Part shown: positions 8,113-16,573 of the stretch, piece after piece
Numbering within the stretch: position 1 is the stretch's first letter
Layout of the letters: each line of letters begins with the position of its first letter
Assembly: GCA_029256185.1 (NCBI GenBank)
Contig: JAQSYI010000001.1
Span: 124,001 to 188,000 of the forward strand
Length of the DNA stretch: 64,000 nucleotides
Reading direction: 5' to 3'
Source of the DNA: Paenibacillaceae bacterium
Lineage (GTDB): Bacteria > Bacillota > Bacilli > Paenibacillales > NBRC-103111
The notes under the pieces: generated by a model
The model's input: the letters and a program-made list of their open reading frames with translations, nothing else
Told to the model about the DNA's origin: nothing
The model's database searches: none
Position numbers and translations under genes: made by a program

Positions 8113-9198
8113 ATGACACAGAAGCTGAAGGTCGGGATTGTCGGAGGAACGGGAATGGTGGGCCAGCGCTTTGTTCAATTGCTGGATCAGCACCCTTGGT
8201 TTGAGGTGGCCGCCATTGCGGCGAGCCGCAATTCGGCAGGAAAAACATACGAAGAATCCGTGCAGGGCAGATGGAAGCTATCCGGGCCTATCCCGGAGCA
8301 TGTGAAGCAGCTTGTGGTTCTGGACGCCTCCCGGGTGGAAGAGGTAGCGTCCCAGGTTGATTTTATCTTCTGTGCAGTGGACATGAAGAAGAACGAAATT
8401 CAGGCATTGGAGGAGGCATACGCCAAGGCGGGTACGCCGGTTATCTCCAATAACTCGGCGCACCGCTGGACGCCGGATGTTCCCATGATCATCCCCGAGA
8501 TCAACGCGGGACACATGGAGGTAATCGCCGCGCAGCGCAAGCGCCTGGGCACCTCCACCGGCTTCATCGCCGTCAAGCCCAACTGCTCCATTCAGAGCTA
8601 TGTGCCGGCGCTTCATGCGCTGCTGGATTACAAGCCGACCCAAGTGGTGGCGTCTACGTATCAGGCCATCTCCGGCGCGGGCAAGAACTTCACCGACTGG
8701 CCCGAAATGCTGGACAACGTGATCCCTTACATCGGCGGCGAGGAAGAGAAGAGCGAGCAGGAGCCGCTGCGCATCTGGGGCAGCGTGGAGAATGATGAGA
8801 TTGTCAAGGCCAGCGCGCCCTTGATTACCACCCAATGCATCCGCGTCCCCGTTACCGATGGGCATCTGGCCACCGTGTTCGTCTCCTTCGAGAAGAAGCC
8901 GTCGAAGGAAGAGATTCTGGAGCGCTGGCGCCAGTTCCGGGGGCGTCCGCAGGAGCTGGGTCTGCCCAGCGCGCCCAAGCAGTTCATCACCTACTTCGAG
9001 GAAGAGAACAGGCCCCAGACCAAGCTGGACCGTGACCTTGAGGGCGGCATGGGGGTTTCCGCAGGCAGGCTGCGCGAGGATTCCCTCTACGATTACAAGT
9101 TTGTGGGGCTGTCCCACAATACCCTGCGCGGTGCGGCAGGCGGCGCGGTGCTGATCGCGGAGCTGCTGAAGGCAGAGGGCTACATTCAGGCGAAGTAG
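8113..9198 (+). CDS. asd: Aspartate-semialdehyde dehydrogenase, archaeal/fungal-type
   Basis: A 361-residue NADP-dependent enzyme (EC 1.2.1.11) that reduces aspartyl phosphate to aspartate semialdehyde, the branch point to lysine/diaminopimelate, threonine and methionine. The nucleotide-binding GIVGGTGMVGQRF is at residues 8-20. SNNSAHRW is at about 112-119, the catalytic Cys in KPNCSIQSY is at about 158, and the catalytic His in TDGHLATV is at about 251. These motifs belong to the archaeal/fungal branch (LysC-Asd of methanogens and yeast Hom2), not the usual bacterial asd. Firmicutes often carry a second, bacterial-type copy elsewhere; none is in this window. Expression is under the T-box leader. 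Confidence 0.93.
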   Translation: MTQKLKVGIVGGTGMVGQRFVQLLDQHPWFEVAAIAASRNSAGKTYEESVQGRWKLSGPIPEHVKQLVVLDASRVEEVASQVDFIFCAVDMKKNEIQALEEAYAKAGTPVISNNSAHRWTPDVPMIIPEINAGHMEVIAAQRKRLGTSTGFIAVKPNCSIQSYVPALHALLDYKPTQVVASTYQAISGAGKNFTDWPEMLDNVIPYIGGEEEKSEQEPLRIWGSVENDEIVKASAPLITTQCIRVPVTDGHLATVFVSFEKKPSKEEILERWRQFRGRPQELGLPSAPKQFITYFEEENRPQTKLDRDLEGGMGVSAGRLREDSLYDYKFVGLSHNTLRGAAGGAVLIAELLKAEGYIQAK

Positions 9199-9257
9199 AA
9201 TAACCGCCAAAGGTGGTACGGCGGCTGCGGTAATGGCAAGACGCGGTTTGCATAGAG

Positions 9258-9303
9258 GATCAGGCAGCTCTTTCGTGAACGGAGGCGGCCTGATCTTTTT
9301 TCT
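9258..9303 (+). terminator. Rho-independent terminator after asd
   Basis: Arms gatcaggc (9258-9265) and gcctgatc (9288-9295) are followed by six T. Confidence 0.85.
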
Positions 9304-9360
9304 TTGAATTTCGTGGGAGCTATAGCTCGGGATGCCGGGTGAAGAGAATGCAGACCGCAA

Positions 9361-10680
9361 TCACTCCGTCTGTAAGAGCAGCTTCTCCCCGTCAGCGCCA
9401 ATAAGCAGAGGCAGCTGGCTGGCATAGAGCTGGCCGGATATGGCCATATGAGGCAAGAATATGTGCTCGACGGGGAATTGGCGGAGCTTGTCCTTGTCCT
9501 GCTCATGCTTGACGAGGAACCGGCTGAACAACGGGTCGCCGATTATCCGCTTGTACCCTCGTTCGTCCAACAGGTCCTCCAATGCGGCTTCTCCGTCCAA
9601 TGCCCTGTCCCCCATCCTGGACAGGCTGGCCTCGAAGGTGAAGAAGGTGGCTACGTCGGCAGGCTCCCCTGTCTGTTGCTCCACCAAATCGCGCAGGGCA
9701 TTGGCGCTCACCTGTTCACCGATGATCAGGGTAGAGGAAGATGCGGGGTGTTGGCGGAGGCTTGAGGCCTTGCTTCCGTTCGCTTCTGCGTGCACGGCGT
9801 CTGTATCCGGACTCTTCGTTCGCGTTGCCGGCTTAGTCGCGGCTTCCGCAACAAGCGCTGCCGCATCAGTTATATCCTCCGTACTCCCGCTTAGCTGCCA
9901 GTCAGTTTCCCGGGTGGACGCAAGGGCTGCGAGCTTGTCCTGCACCCGGGCCGAGCCGCATTGGCCAACGGGCAGATCGGCTAAGTAGGGCACGCCGAAG
10001 TGCTCCTGCAGATAGCGGGCTGCAGGCAGTCCGCTGACCGACACCACCAGACTAAGCGCCGCGTCCGCTGCACCCGCCAGTCCCTCCAGAGAAGAGCCCA
10101 TGCCCAGTCTGGCCTGGACGTTCCAGCCCCAGCCATGAATCTCGCGCTCCAGAGCGGCATGTGTCTCCCTGCTCCCCAAGTCAAGCGAGGTGGTCCCGAT
10201 GAGATTAAGATGCTTCGGTCTGAGCTCGTTTCGGCCATGGACAAAGCGCCGGCACAGCCCCAGATAAGCGAGCGCCGCCCCTGCATCATACAGCTTCTCA
10301 CCGGTGGTATGAATGGCGATAGCCGGAATTCCGAATTCCCGCTCCATGTCCTTGGCGTACCGTTCCAGATCGCTGCTCAGCAGAGCCGTCACGGGGGTGC
10401 CGACCATGGCGATCAAGGAAGGGGAGGATGCCTGGATGAGCTGCCGGAATCCCCGGTACAAAGGAACCTCATTGCCGAGAATCATGTCCATCTGATTCTG
10501 GGCAATGCTGACATAATAAGGAGCCTTGGCATCTCGGCGGAATTCGTCATGGGCCATGTAATGGCTCAGGCAGCCGTTGGGGTCATGCACCATGCCCAGA
10601 GCGTTCAGATCGTACAGCGTGCCCAAGGCTCCCGACGTATCCGAGGTGAACGGCGTCAATCGTGTCCACAGCTTCTTCAT
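9361..10680 (-). CDS. Nitrogenase component 1-like protein (second subunit, NifK/NifN-like)
   Basis: A 439-residue member of the nitrogenase component 1 superfamily. Near the N-terminus GMVHDPNGCLSHYM (Cys about 37) corresponds to the NifK region around its first P-cluster Cys. QMDMILGNEVPLYRGFRQL and MVGTPVTALLSSDLE match the next two conserved blocks, but the Cys residues that NifK has there are replaced. A variable, Ala/Ser-rich stretch lies at about residues 290-340. The start at 10680 has a GGAAGGAGG ribosome site and overlaps the preceding stop (ATGA), so the two genes are coupled and probably form a heterodimer. A frame open to 10842 is a shadow of the neighbour. The reaction is unknown; it is unlikely to be nitrogen fixation, as no nifH, E, N or B is near. 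Confidence 0.75.
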   Translation of the reverse strand: MKKLWTRLTPFTSDTSGALGTLYDLNALGMVHDPNGCLSHYMAHDEFRRDAKAPYYVSIAQNQMDMILGNEVPLYRGFRQLIQASSPSLIAMVGTPVTALLSSDLERYAKDMEREFGIPAIAIHTTGEKLYDAGAALAYLGLCRRFVHGRNELRPKHLNLIGTTSLDLGSRETHAALEREIHGWGWNVQARLGMGSSLEGLAGAADAALSLVVSVSGLPAARYLQEHFGVPYLADLPVGQCGSARVQDKLAALASTRETDWQLSGSTEDITDAAALVAEAATKPATRTKSPDTDAVHAEANGSKASSLRQHPASSSTLIIGEQVSANALRDLVEQQTGEPADVATFFTFEASLSRMGDRALDGEAALEDLLDERGYKRIIGDPLFSRFLVKHEQDKDKLRQFPVEHIFLPHMAISGQLYASQLPLLIGADGEKLLLQTE

Positions 10681-11945
10681 CCGGCTTGTTCCTCCTTCCG
10701 GTTGGCTAGTGCCGCCGTCTGCTTGACCCAAGCCTGCTCCAGCCGCTCCATCAGGTGGGAGACTGCCGAATACCCGAACCAGGAGCCCTCCAGAGGTTTG
10801 GCCGCATCGGACAGATGGGAGGTCATACAGTGAAGCTCCCACTGTCCTGCGGGAGAAGCATTCGGGGGAAATTCCAGCAGTCGGGAGTCATGCTCCTGAA
10901 GCCAGGCCAGACCCTCGGGGTCTGTTTTGCCGCATTGCTTCAGATCGGGGAGATGCTGAACCCGGCTTATACGGAACCCTTCCTCCAGCAGGAATCTCGC
11001 TGCACTCAATGGCTTCAGAAAGCATGCTCCATCCAGCAAGACAGGCGCTCCCTCCAGCAGCTCCCGGACTCGGGCAGTCTTCTCCTCCGCTTCGCGGCGG
11101 GCTGCTCCCGCCTCTGCCTCCTTGCCGAAGAATGAAGCCAACTCCTCATACTGCTTATCGATCTCCTCCAGACGGTAGCTGGCCGGCAGGTACATCCAGG
11201 CCGTTCCCCACCGCTCCTCCATATCCTTGGCGGCAGGCAGCAGATCTGGATGGGTCACCACATTCAGTCTGGCTCCGGCCATCTGTTTGACCTCCTCCAG
11301 CGACGGCGCGCTGCCGAAGCCCCGCAGCTCTCCAAGCTCCCACCGGGCAAGCAGCTGCGGCAGATCGTTCCCCGTATGGAGCTTAAGGGACCGGCACAGA
11401 AGATTGACCGCATGGCCTTGTGCTTGTTGTTCCTCCCCGCAGGGCTTAGCATCGTCCAGCATTTGAAGCAGGCCTCGGAACAGAAGGGGATATACATTGC
11501 CGCTGCCCAAGCGGAGCATATGATTCATATTGCAATAGGTGAATAGCAGCCCATGCGTCTCACGGAGCTTCCGTACCAGCGCGTCAAAGTCCACCCCTGA
11601 CAGGCTGTTCTGGCAGCCGGTGTAGAGAATCACCGCCTTGGCCTTCGGCGCAATCCGGGTTCGGATTTCTGCAACCGCTTCATGCACCAGCACCTCCGTC
11701 CGTCCCAGAATCACATCCAGCTCCTGGAGGCACAGATAGGAGATCCGGTCCGGGAACCCGTACATCCCGGACAAATAATCATGGCGTGCGCAGGCCACCG
11801 GCCCGATATACAGCAGATAGCTCTCCGGCAGCTGCGCCAGCGTGCGCACCACTCCCGGCTCCCGGCTGTACGGACTAAATGGGACGGCCTCTTTCATTGC
11901 GGGCGGTTCCCTCATGGGGTGCACCTGATTTCCCGGCTTATCCAT
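10677..11945 (-). CDS. Nitrogenase component 1-like protein (first subunit, NifD/NifE-like)
   Basis: A 422-residue nitrogenase component 1-like protein. LLYIGPVACARHDYL (Cys about 52) matches the NifD GPVGC block, ISYLCLQELDVILGRTEVL (Cys about 72) the next, and VILYTGCQNSLSG (Cys about 111) the NifD Cys-154 block. With Cys 37 of the partner this gives up to four thiols that could hold an interfacial iron-sulfur cluster, as in the DPOR, COR and CfbD relatives. No NifH-like reductase is encoded in the window. A minus-strand AraC gene ends only about 90 bases upstream and may be co-transcribed. The start is uncertain: in-frame Met at residues 11 and 17 also exist and no clear ribosome site precedes 11945. 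Confidence 0.75.
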   Translation of the reverse strand: MDKPGNQVHPMREPPAMKEAVPFSPYSREPGVVRTLAQLPESYLLYIGPVACARHDYLSGMYGFPDRISYLCLQELDVILGRTEVLVHEAVAEIRTRIAPKAKAVILYTGCQNSLSGVDFDALVRKLRETHGLLFTYCNMNHMLRLGSGNVYPLLFRGLLQMLDDAKPCGEEQQAQGHAVNLLCRSLKLHTGNDLPQLLARWELGELRGFGSAPSLEEVKQMAGARLNVVTHPDLLPAAKDMEERWGTAWMYLPASYRLEEIDKQYEELASFFGKEAEAGAARREAEEKTARVRELLEGAPVLLDGACFLKPLSAARFLLEEGFRISRVQHLPDLKQCGKTDPEGLAWLQEHDSRLLEFPPNASPAGQWELHCMTSHLSDAAKPLEGSWFGYSAVSHLMERLEQAWVKQTAALANRKEEQAG

Positions 11946-12036
11946 CCTATATCCATCGTCATCTTCAGCCGCTCCTCTTCACTTTTCCGCTTTAATGCAA
12001 TAATATCAGAAAATTCAGTGAAAAAATGCGGCATTA

Positions 12037-12816
12037 TCATGACAGCCGGTTATCCATATGCTGCAGCCTGAACTCCTGGGCGGTTGCTCCGCTGCTTTGC
12101 TTGAATACCCGGCAGAAGTTGCCCACATCCCGGAATCCTGATCTTGCCGCGACCTCCTTGACCGGCAGCAGCGTAGAGGCCAGGAGAATCTTGGCCTCCT
12201 GCAATCTGCGGGCCTGTATGAATTGGTACGGTGTTTTATCCGCATACTGCTTGAACAGGGTGTGCAGGTGGGGAAGGCTGACGCCGGACAGGCCGGCTAA
12301 TTGCTCCAGATGAATATCCTCTGCATAATGCTCCTCGATCCAATCCGTTACCCGTTTCATCTCCCGGTTACGCTTGCTGTTGGTATGGGAGGTATCTACA
12401 GGCGCTTGGCAATGCCAATACAGCTGGCCATAGATGTAGCAGGCGAGCTTCTTCAGATCGGGGCTCTCACTGTGGAACTCCGTCAAAATCCGGTCGATGA
12501 ACGGGCGGAACGAGGTCCGGTCCGTCCATTGGCTGATCCGGGGCAGCGGTCTTGCGCTCTGGTCCAGCAGCGTCACCACGATGCAGGCATACGGCGATTC
12601 CGGGTCCCTCATATAAATCGTCGTATCTCCGGGAATATGCCATAGCACTGTACCTGTCGTCGCTTCAATCAGAGAGCCTTCATGCTCGAAGAAGCCTCTG
12701 CCGGATACGAAGATTTCAATATCCTGCTGTCCTTCCTCAATGACCCTGGGCACATGGCTGCCGCCTCTAGGTGCCTGGTAATGCCAAATCTGATACAGCT
12801 CGGGAACCACAATCAT
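12037..12816 (-). CDS. AraC-family transcriptional regulator
   Basis: A 259-residue regulator. The N-terminal cupin-like sensing part (YQIWHYQAPRGGSHVPRVIEEGQQDIEIFVSG) resembles sugar-responsive AraC proteins. The C-terminal double helix-turn-helix occupies about residues 155-255 (DIHLEQLAGLSGVSLPHLHTLFK and LPVKEVAARSGFRDVGNFCRVFK). It is divergent from the GH3 beta-glucosidase, the most likely target; the intergenic region carries two direct copies of tttatct (12849-12855, 12862-12868). The nitrogenase-like pair lies downstream in the same direction, so control of or co-transcription with that pair is also possible. Confidence 0.9.
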   Translation of the reverse strand: MIVVPELYQIWHYQAPRGGSHVPRVIEEGQQDIEIFVSGRGFFEHEGSLIEATTGTVLWHIPGDTTIYMRDPESPYACIVVTLLDQSARPLPRISQWTDRTSFRPFIDRILTEFHSESPDLKKLACYIYGQLYWHCQAPVDTSHTNSKRNREMKRVTDWIEEHYAEDIHLEQLAGLSGVSLPHLHTLFKQYADKTPYQFIQARRLQEAKILLASTLLPVKEVAARSGFRDVGNFCRVFKQSSGATAQEFRLQHMDNRLS

Positions 12817-12943
12817 ATAATCACCTAAGGTTTCATAGTTTCCGACAATTTATCTTTCGGTTTATCTGCTCTATTATAGGGGTATTCATATTTTTAGACA
12901 AGTTGGGTCCAAGAGGCCCGTCTTGGCATGCGGAGGGATTAAG

Positions 12944-15778
12944 GTGAGTGTACCGGTATTTGGAATTCCATTGGAGGGCTTTGCCCCGTTCAGCAGGAGG
13001 GTGGCGGCAGAGGGTGCAGTGCTGCTGAAGAATGAGGGACAGGTGCTTCCGGTTCTTGCGGGGGAGCGGGTATCCGTCTTCGGCAGAACCCAGATCAATT
13101 ATTACCGCAGCGGAACAGGCTCAGGGGGCAGCGTGAACGTGGCTTACACCACCAATCTGCTGAATGGCCTGCGGGATAAAAAAAGCATTGCCGTTAATGA
13201 GGAGCTGGCGGCTGTCTATGAGAAGTGGCTAGTAGATAATCCGTTTGACAACGGCGGCGGCGGTTGGGCTGCCGAGCCATGGCACCAGAAGGAGATGCCC
13301 CTGTCCCCTGAACTGGTGGCAGCCGCCCGGCTGCAATCGGACAAGGCGATTGTGGTGATTGGCCGCACGGCCGGGGAGGATCAGGATAATGCCGATGAGC
13401 CGGGCAGCTATCAGCTGACCGCAGATGAGAAGGCGATGCTGAAGCTGGTGTCCGCGCATTTTGAACAGACGGCTGTTGTGCTGAATGTGTCCAATATTAT
13501 CGATATGAGCTGGTTGAACGATGAGGGCTATGTCCACCCGATTCCCTGTGTCCTCTATGCCTGGCATGGGGGGATGGAAGGGGGCAATGCCATTGCCGAC
13601 GTATTGGCGGGAGACGTTACGCCAAGCGGCAAGCTGACGGACACCATCGCTTATGCCATCGGCGATTATCCGTCCACGCGCAATCATGGCAATGAGTGGA
13701 AGAACCTTTATCAAGAGGATATCTACGTTGGCTATCGGTACTTCGAGACATTCTGTCCCGCTAGGGTGCAGTATGAGTTCGGCTATGGGTTGTCGTATAC
13801 CCCATTCAGTCTTGAGGCTGGGGAAGCCAGCCTGACGGTGAAGAAGGAGAGGCCCTGTCTCCAGGCCGAGGTGACTGTAACCAATACGGGGACGGCTTAC
13901 TCCGGTAAAGAGGTGGTGCAGGTCTACTATGAAGCCCCCCAAGGAAAGCTGGGCAAGCCCGCACGGGTATTGGCCGCATTCGGCAAGACCCGGCTGCTTC
14001 AGCCTGGTGAATCCCAGCGTCTGACCCTGACTGTCCCCGTGCACGCTATGGCCTCCTATGATGATGCTGGTGTGACGGGCCATGCTTCGGCTTATGTGCT
14101 TGAAGCGGGGGTATACCGCCTGTATGCGGGCAGCAGCGTGAAGAACCTGGTTCCCATCGCCATTGAGGGGCAGGACGGATACCGGGTGGAGGCTCTGCAG
14201 GTGGTGGAGCAGTTGGAGGAGGCGTTGGCTCCGGTCGAGGGCTTCAGCCGCATGAAGCCGGGGGCGCAGCTGCCGGATGGAACATACGAGCTGGCTTACG
14301 AGGAAGCGCCCATACGCAAGGTGTCCATGTCGGAGCGGATCGGGACCAATATGCCCGGAGGCTTGGAGCAAACGGGAGACCGGGGCTACAAGCTGAGGGA
14401 TGTGCATGAGGGGACAGTCGGCATGGACGCCTTCATCGCCCAACTGTCCGATGAGGATCTGGCGGCTATCGTGCGGGGCGAGGGCATGTGCAGCCCGTTG
14501 GTTACCCCGGGGACGGCGTCCGCATTCGGCGGTGTAACGGATCGCCTGCTCCGGTTCGGTATACCCGTAGCCAGTACGGCGGACGGCCCCTCCGGCATTC
14601 GGATGGACAGCGGGCATCAGGCGACTCAGGTGGCGATTGGAACCCTGCTTGCCGCCACATGGAATCCGGAGCTGGTGGAGGAGCTGTATGTGATGGAGGG
14701 CCGGGAATTGCGGAGCAACCATATTGACGCTTTGCTGGGACCGGGGATGAATCTCCGCCGCAATCCCCTTAACGGGCGCAACTTCGAATATTTCTCGGAG
14801 GACCCTCTGGTCACGGGCCTGTTCGCCGCGGCATGCACCAGAGGCATCAAGAAGGGCGGCTCCAATTCCACGCTAAAGCACTTTGCCTGCAACAGCCAGG
14901 AGAAGTTCCGCAACAAGGTGGACGCTGTCGTTTCGGAGCGGGCGGTCCGGGAGCTGTATCTGAAGGGCTTCGAGATCGCAGTGAAGCAGGGGGGCGCGGA
15001 TTGCATCATGACGTCCTACAATCCCATTAACGGACATTGGGCCGCCTCCAACTATGATCTGAATACAACGGTGCTGCGCAAGGAATGGGGCTTCGAGGGT
15101 ATCGTGATGACAGACTGGTGGGCCAAGATGAACGATGTGGTTCAAGGCGGCCAGGCGGATGTCAAGTATACCAACTGGATGATCCGGGCCCAGAACGACC
15201 TGTATATGGTCATCAGCAACTACGGCGCGGCGATCAACTCCAATGATGACAATACCTTGGCGTCTCTGGAGAACGGAACGCTAACCCGCGGGGAGCTGCA
15301 GCGCAACGCCGCCAACATCTGCCGCTTCCTCATGAGGGCTCCGGTGTTCTCGAGAAAGCAGCCCCTTGTGGAGGAGACGATTCCCCTCTTTCGGGCGGAT
15401 GCTGCTCTCGCCGCGGAGGCGGAGAAGGCCCAGGAATTGTCCGGGGATTCCCGGGTGCGTCCGGGAGCGGATGAGTTACCTGCAGATTGCCGCGTGCGTC
15501 CGGGAGCCGATGAGTCGGTGCTGTTCCGCATGGGACGGGACCGCACCTGCTGGGTGACGGTCCAGATGATGTCCCCGGATGACAGTCTGGCGCAGAGCGC
15601 CTGCAACCTGCTGCTCAACGGCCAGACCCTAACCACCATCCAGACCAACGGAACAGACGGGAAGCGGATCAGGCGGAGATTGGCCAAGATTCAGCTGGAG
15701 GCCGGTCTGTACGAGGTCAGGCTGGAGTTCATCAAGCCGGGCCTGCAGATCGATTGGATTGAGTTTCAAGAGGTGTGA
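12944..15778 (+). CDS. GH3 beta-glucosidase with reversed domain order
   Basis: A 944-residue glycoside hydrolase family 3 enzyme. The alpha/beta sandwich usually found second comes first: LLKNEGQVLPV, VSVFGRTQINYYRSGTGSGGSV and the acid/base-type GRTAGEDQDN with Glu about 145. A fibronectin-III-like domain follows (ALQAEVTVTNTG-type segment), and the TIM barrel comes last, with nucleophile Asp in IVMTDWWAK at about residue 724. This order is known from Ruminococcus albus and Butyrivibrio fibrisolvens enzymes. No signal peptide is visible, so it probably acts on imported oligosaccharides. GTG at 12944 is preferred because GGAGGG precedes it; TTG at 12923 would add seven residues. A short in-frame duplication lies near residue 840 (RVRPGADE twice). 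Confidence 0.92.
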   Translation: MSVPVFGIPLEGFAPFSRRVAAEGAVLLKNEGQVLPVLAGERVSVFGRTQINYYRSGTGSGGSVNVAYTTNLLNGLRDKKSIAVNEELAAVYEKWLVDNPFDNGGGGWAAEPWHQKEMPLSPELVAAARLQSDKAIVVIGRTAGEDQDNADEPGSYQLTADEKAMLKLVSAHFEQTAVVLNVSNIIDMSWLNDEGYVHPIPCVLYAWHGGMEGGNAIADVLAGDVTPSGKLTDTIAYAIGDYPSTRNHGNEWKNLYQEDIYVGYRYFETFCPARVQYEFGYGLSYTPFSLEAGEASLTVKKERPCLQAEVTVTNTGTAYSGKEVVQVYYEAPQGKLGKPARVLAAFGKTRLLQPGESQRLTLTVPVHAMASYDDAGVTGHASAYVLEAGVYRLYAGSSVKNLVPIAIEGQDGYRVEALQVVEQLEEALAPVEGFSRMKPGAQLPDGTYELAYEEAPIRKVSMSERIGTNMPGGLEQTGDRGYKLRDVHEGTVGMDAFIAQLSDEDLAAIVRGEGMCSPLVTPGTASAFGGVTDRLLRFGIPVASTADGPSGIRMDSGHQATQVAIGTLLAATWNPELVEELYVMEGRELRSNHIDALLGPGMNLRRNPLNGRNFEYFSEDPLVTGLFAAACTRGIKKGGSNSTLKHFACNSQEKFRNKVDAVVSERAVRELYLKGFEIAVKQGGADCIMTSYNPINGHWAASNYDLNTTVLRKEWGFEGIVMTDWWAKMNDVVQGGQADVKYTNWMIRAQNDLYMVISNYGAAINSNDDNTLASLENGTLTRGELQRNAANICRFLMRAPVFSRKQPLVEETIPLFRADAALAAEAEKAQELSGDSRVRPGADELPADCRVRPGADESVLFRMGRDRTCWVTVQMMSPDDSLAQSACNLLLNGQTLTTIQTNGTDGKRIRRRLAKIQLEAGLYEVRLEFIKPGLQIDWIEFQEV

Positions 15779-15843
15779 ATCAGAGGGATAGCAGCTGCTA
15801 AAACTTAGGCTCCTCCACACATGCTGTCGCTCATGTTCGATGA

Positions 15844-15876
15844 GATCAGGGTACCGTAACAGGTCCCTGATTTTTC
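15844..15876 (+). terminator. Rho-independent terminator after the GH3 gene
   Basis: Arms atcaggg (15845-15851) and ccctgat (15865-15871) run directly into a T-tract. Confidence 0.8.
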
Positions 15877-16076
15877 TTTGTATTTGATCTTTCTTCTGTG
15901 TGTGTTGTAACTCTTCCATCACGCGTCCCAACGGGAAGTTTATTATGTTCCAGGATAAGAAGATTGCCATACCAAAAAGCATGAGAATTTCGGGGAAATC
16001 GTTAGCATAATGGAAAAGAAGGAACAATTGCTATATGTGAAGCCTGCGAGGCTGCGATTAAGTGAATCGAAAAGGT

Positions 16077-16262
16077 GCAACGGACACAGATGATGCTATC
16101 CCAGAGAAAAATCGGGGTTGAAAATTGTAACGGACCTGAAAGATCTTATTCTGCCTAAATTCCCTTGAGTGGGGTGCATGGGAGTCAAATAAGAGCGCAT
16201 GAGTCCGTTAGGATTGAAATCCCCTTGTTTGGAGCCAAATAAGAGCGCTCATGTCCGTTAAG
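16077..16262. repeat. Cluster of four related intergenic repeat units
   Basis: Two direct copies of ggag(t/c)caaataagagcgc...tccgttag lie at 16181-16212 and 16231-16262. Two diverged units in the opposite sense begin (g)caacggacacagatgatgct at 16077 and gtaacggacctgaaagat at 16127. The opposite orientation would allow long hairpins. No gene is supported between 15877 and 16426. Confidence 0.55.
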
Positions 16263-16354
16263 CTAGTACGCTGGGCATTCCCTCTCGAACCCATGCTGGT
16301 TCAAGTATTTCGAGCTGTTCTTCGCCTGGAGCATCACGAAGACATTATAGTTTT

Positions 16355-16385
16355 TTATTTTAATGCGACATCCGCATTAAAATAA
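16355..16385. promoter_or_regulatory. 13-bp perfect inverted repeat
   Basis: TTATTTTAATGCG and its exact complement are separated by acatc. It lies just upstream of a TATAAT (16399-16404) before the small 116-residue gene. The position suits an operator; there is no T-run on either side, so a terminator is less likely. Confidence 0.45.
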
Positions 16386-16426
16386 CATCTTTCTCTAATA
16401 TAATTTGGTTATGAGAGGTGAGATGG

Positions 16427-16573
16427 ATGAAGCATAGGGAAGGGTCGTCCGCTGCTACGAGTAAAAATCCTATTGGTTTTGTTGCGGGGAGGCGAAGTCA
16501 TGGAATTTCCAGCGTGGTTTCGAAATCAGATTCAGCATCGTTTGGAGTACGTTTCAGCTCAAATCGAGCGTGA
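16427..16573 (+). CDS. Possible 48-residue leader ORF
   Basis: A short frame (begins MKHREGSSAATSKN) starts after a good ribosome site (GAGAGGTGAG) and a consensus -10. It overlaps the start of the following gene in another frame. No family is recognised. It may be a translated leader that couples to the next gene, or simply spurious. Confidence 0.3.
   Translation: MKHREGSSAATSKNPIGFVAGRRSHGISSVVSKSDSASFGVRFSSNRA

Noticed and set aside
8278..9360. Long minus-strand frame opposite asd
   Set aside because: It is the complement of a well-supported gene in GC-rich DNA; its product is low-complexity and matches no family.
13229..14722. Long minus-strand frame opposite the GH3 gene
   Set aside because: Shadow of the coding strand; product is His/Arg/Gln-rich without domain features.
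15629..16027. Minus-strand 132-codon frame after the GH3 gene
   Set aside because: More than a third of it is the complement of the GH3 3' end and of its terminator; no ribosome site or recognised family.
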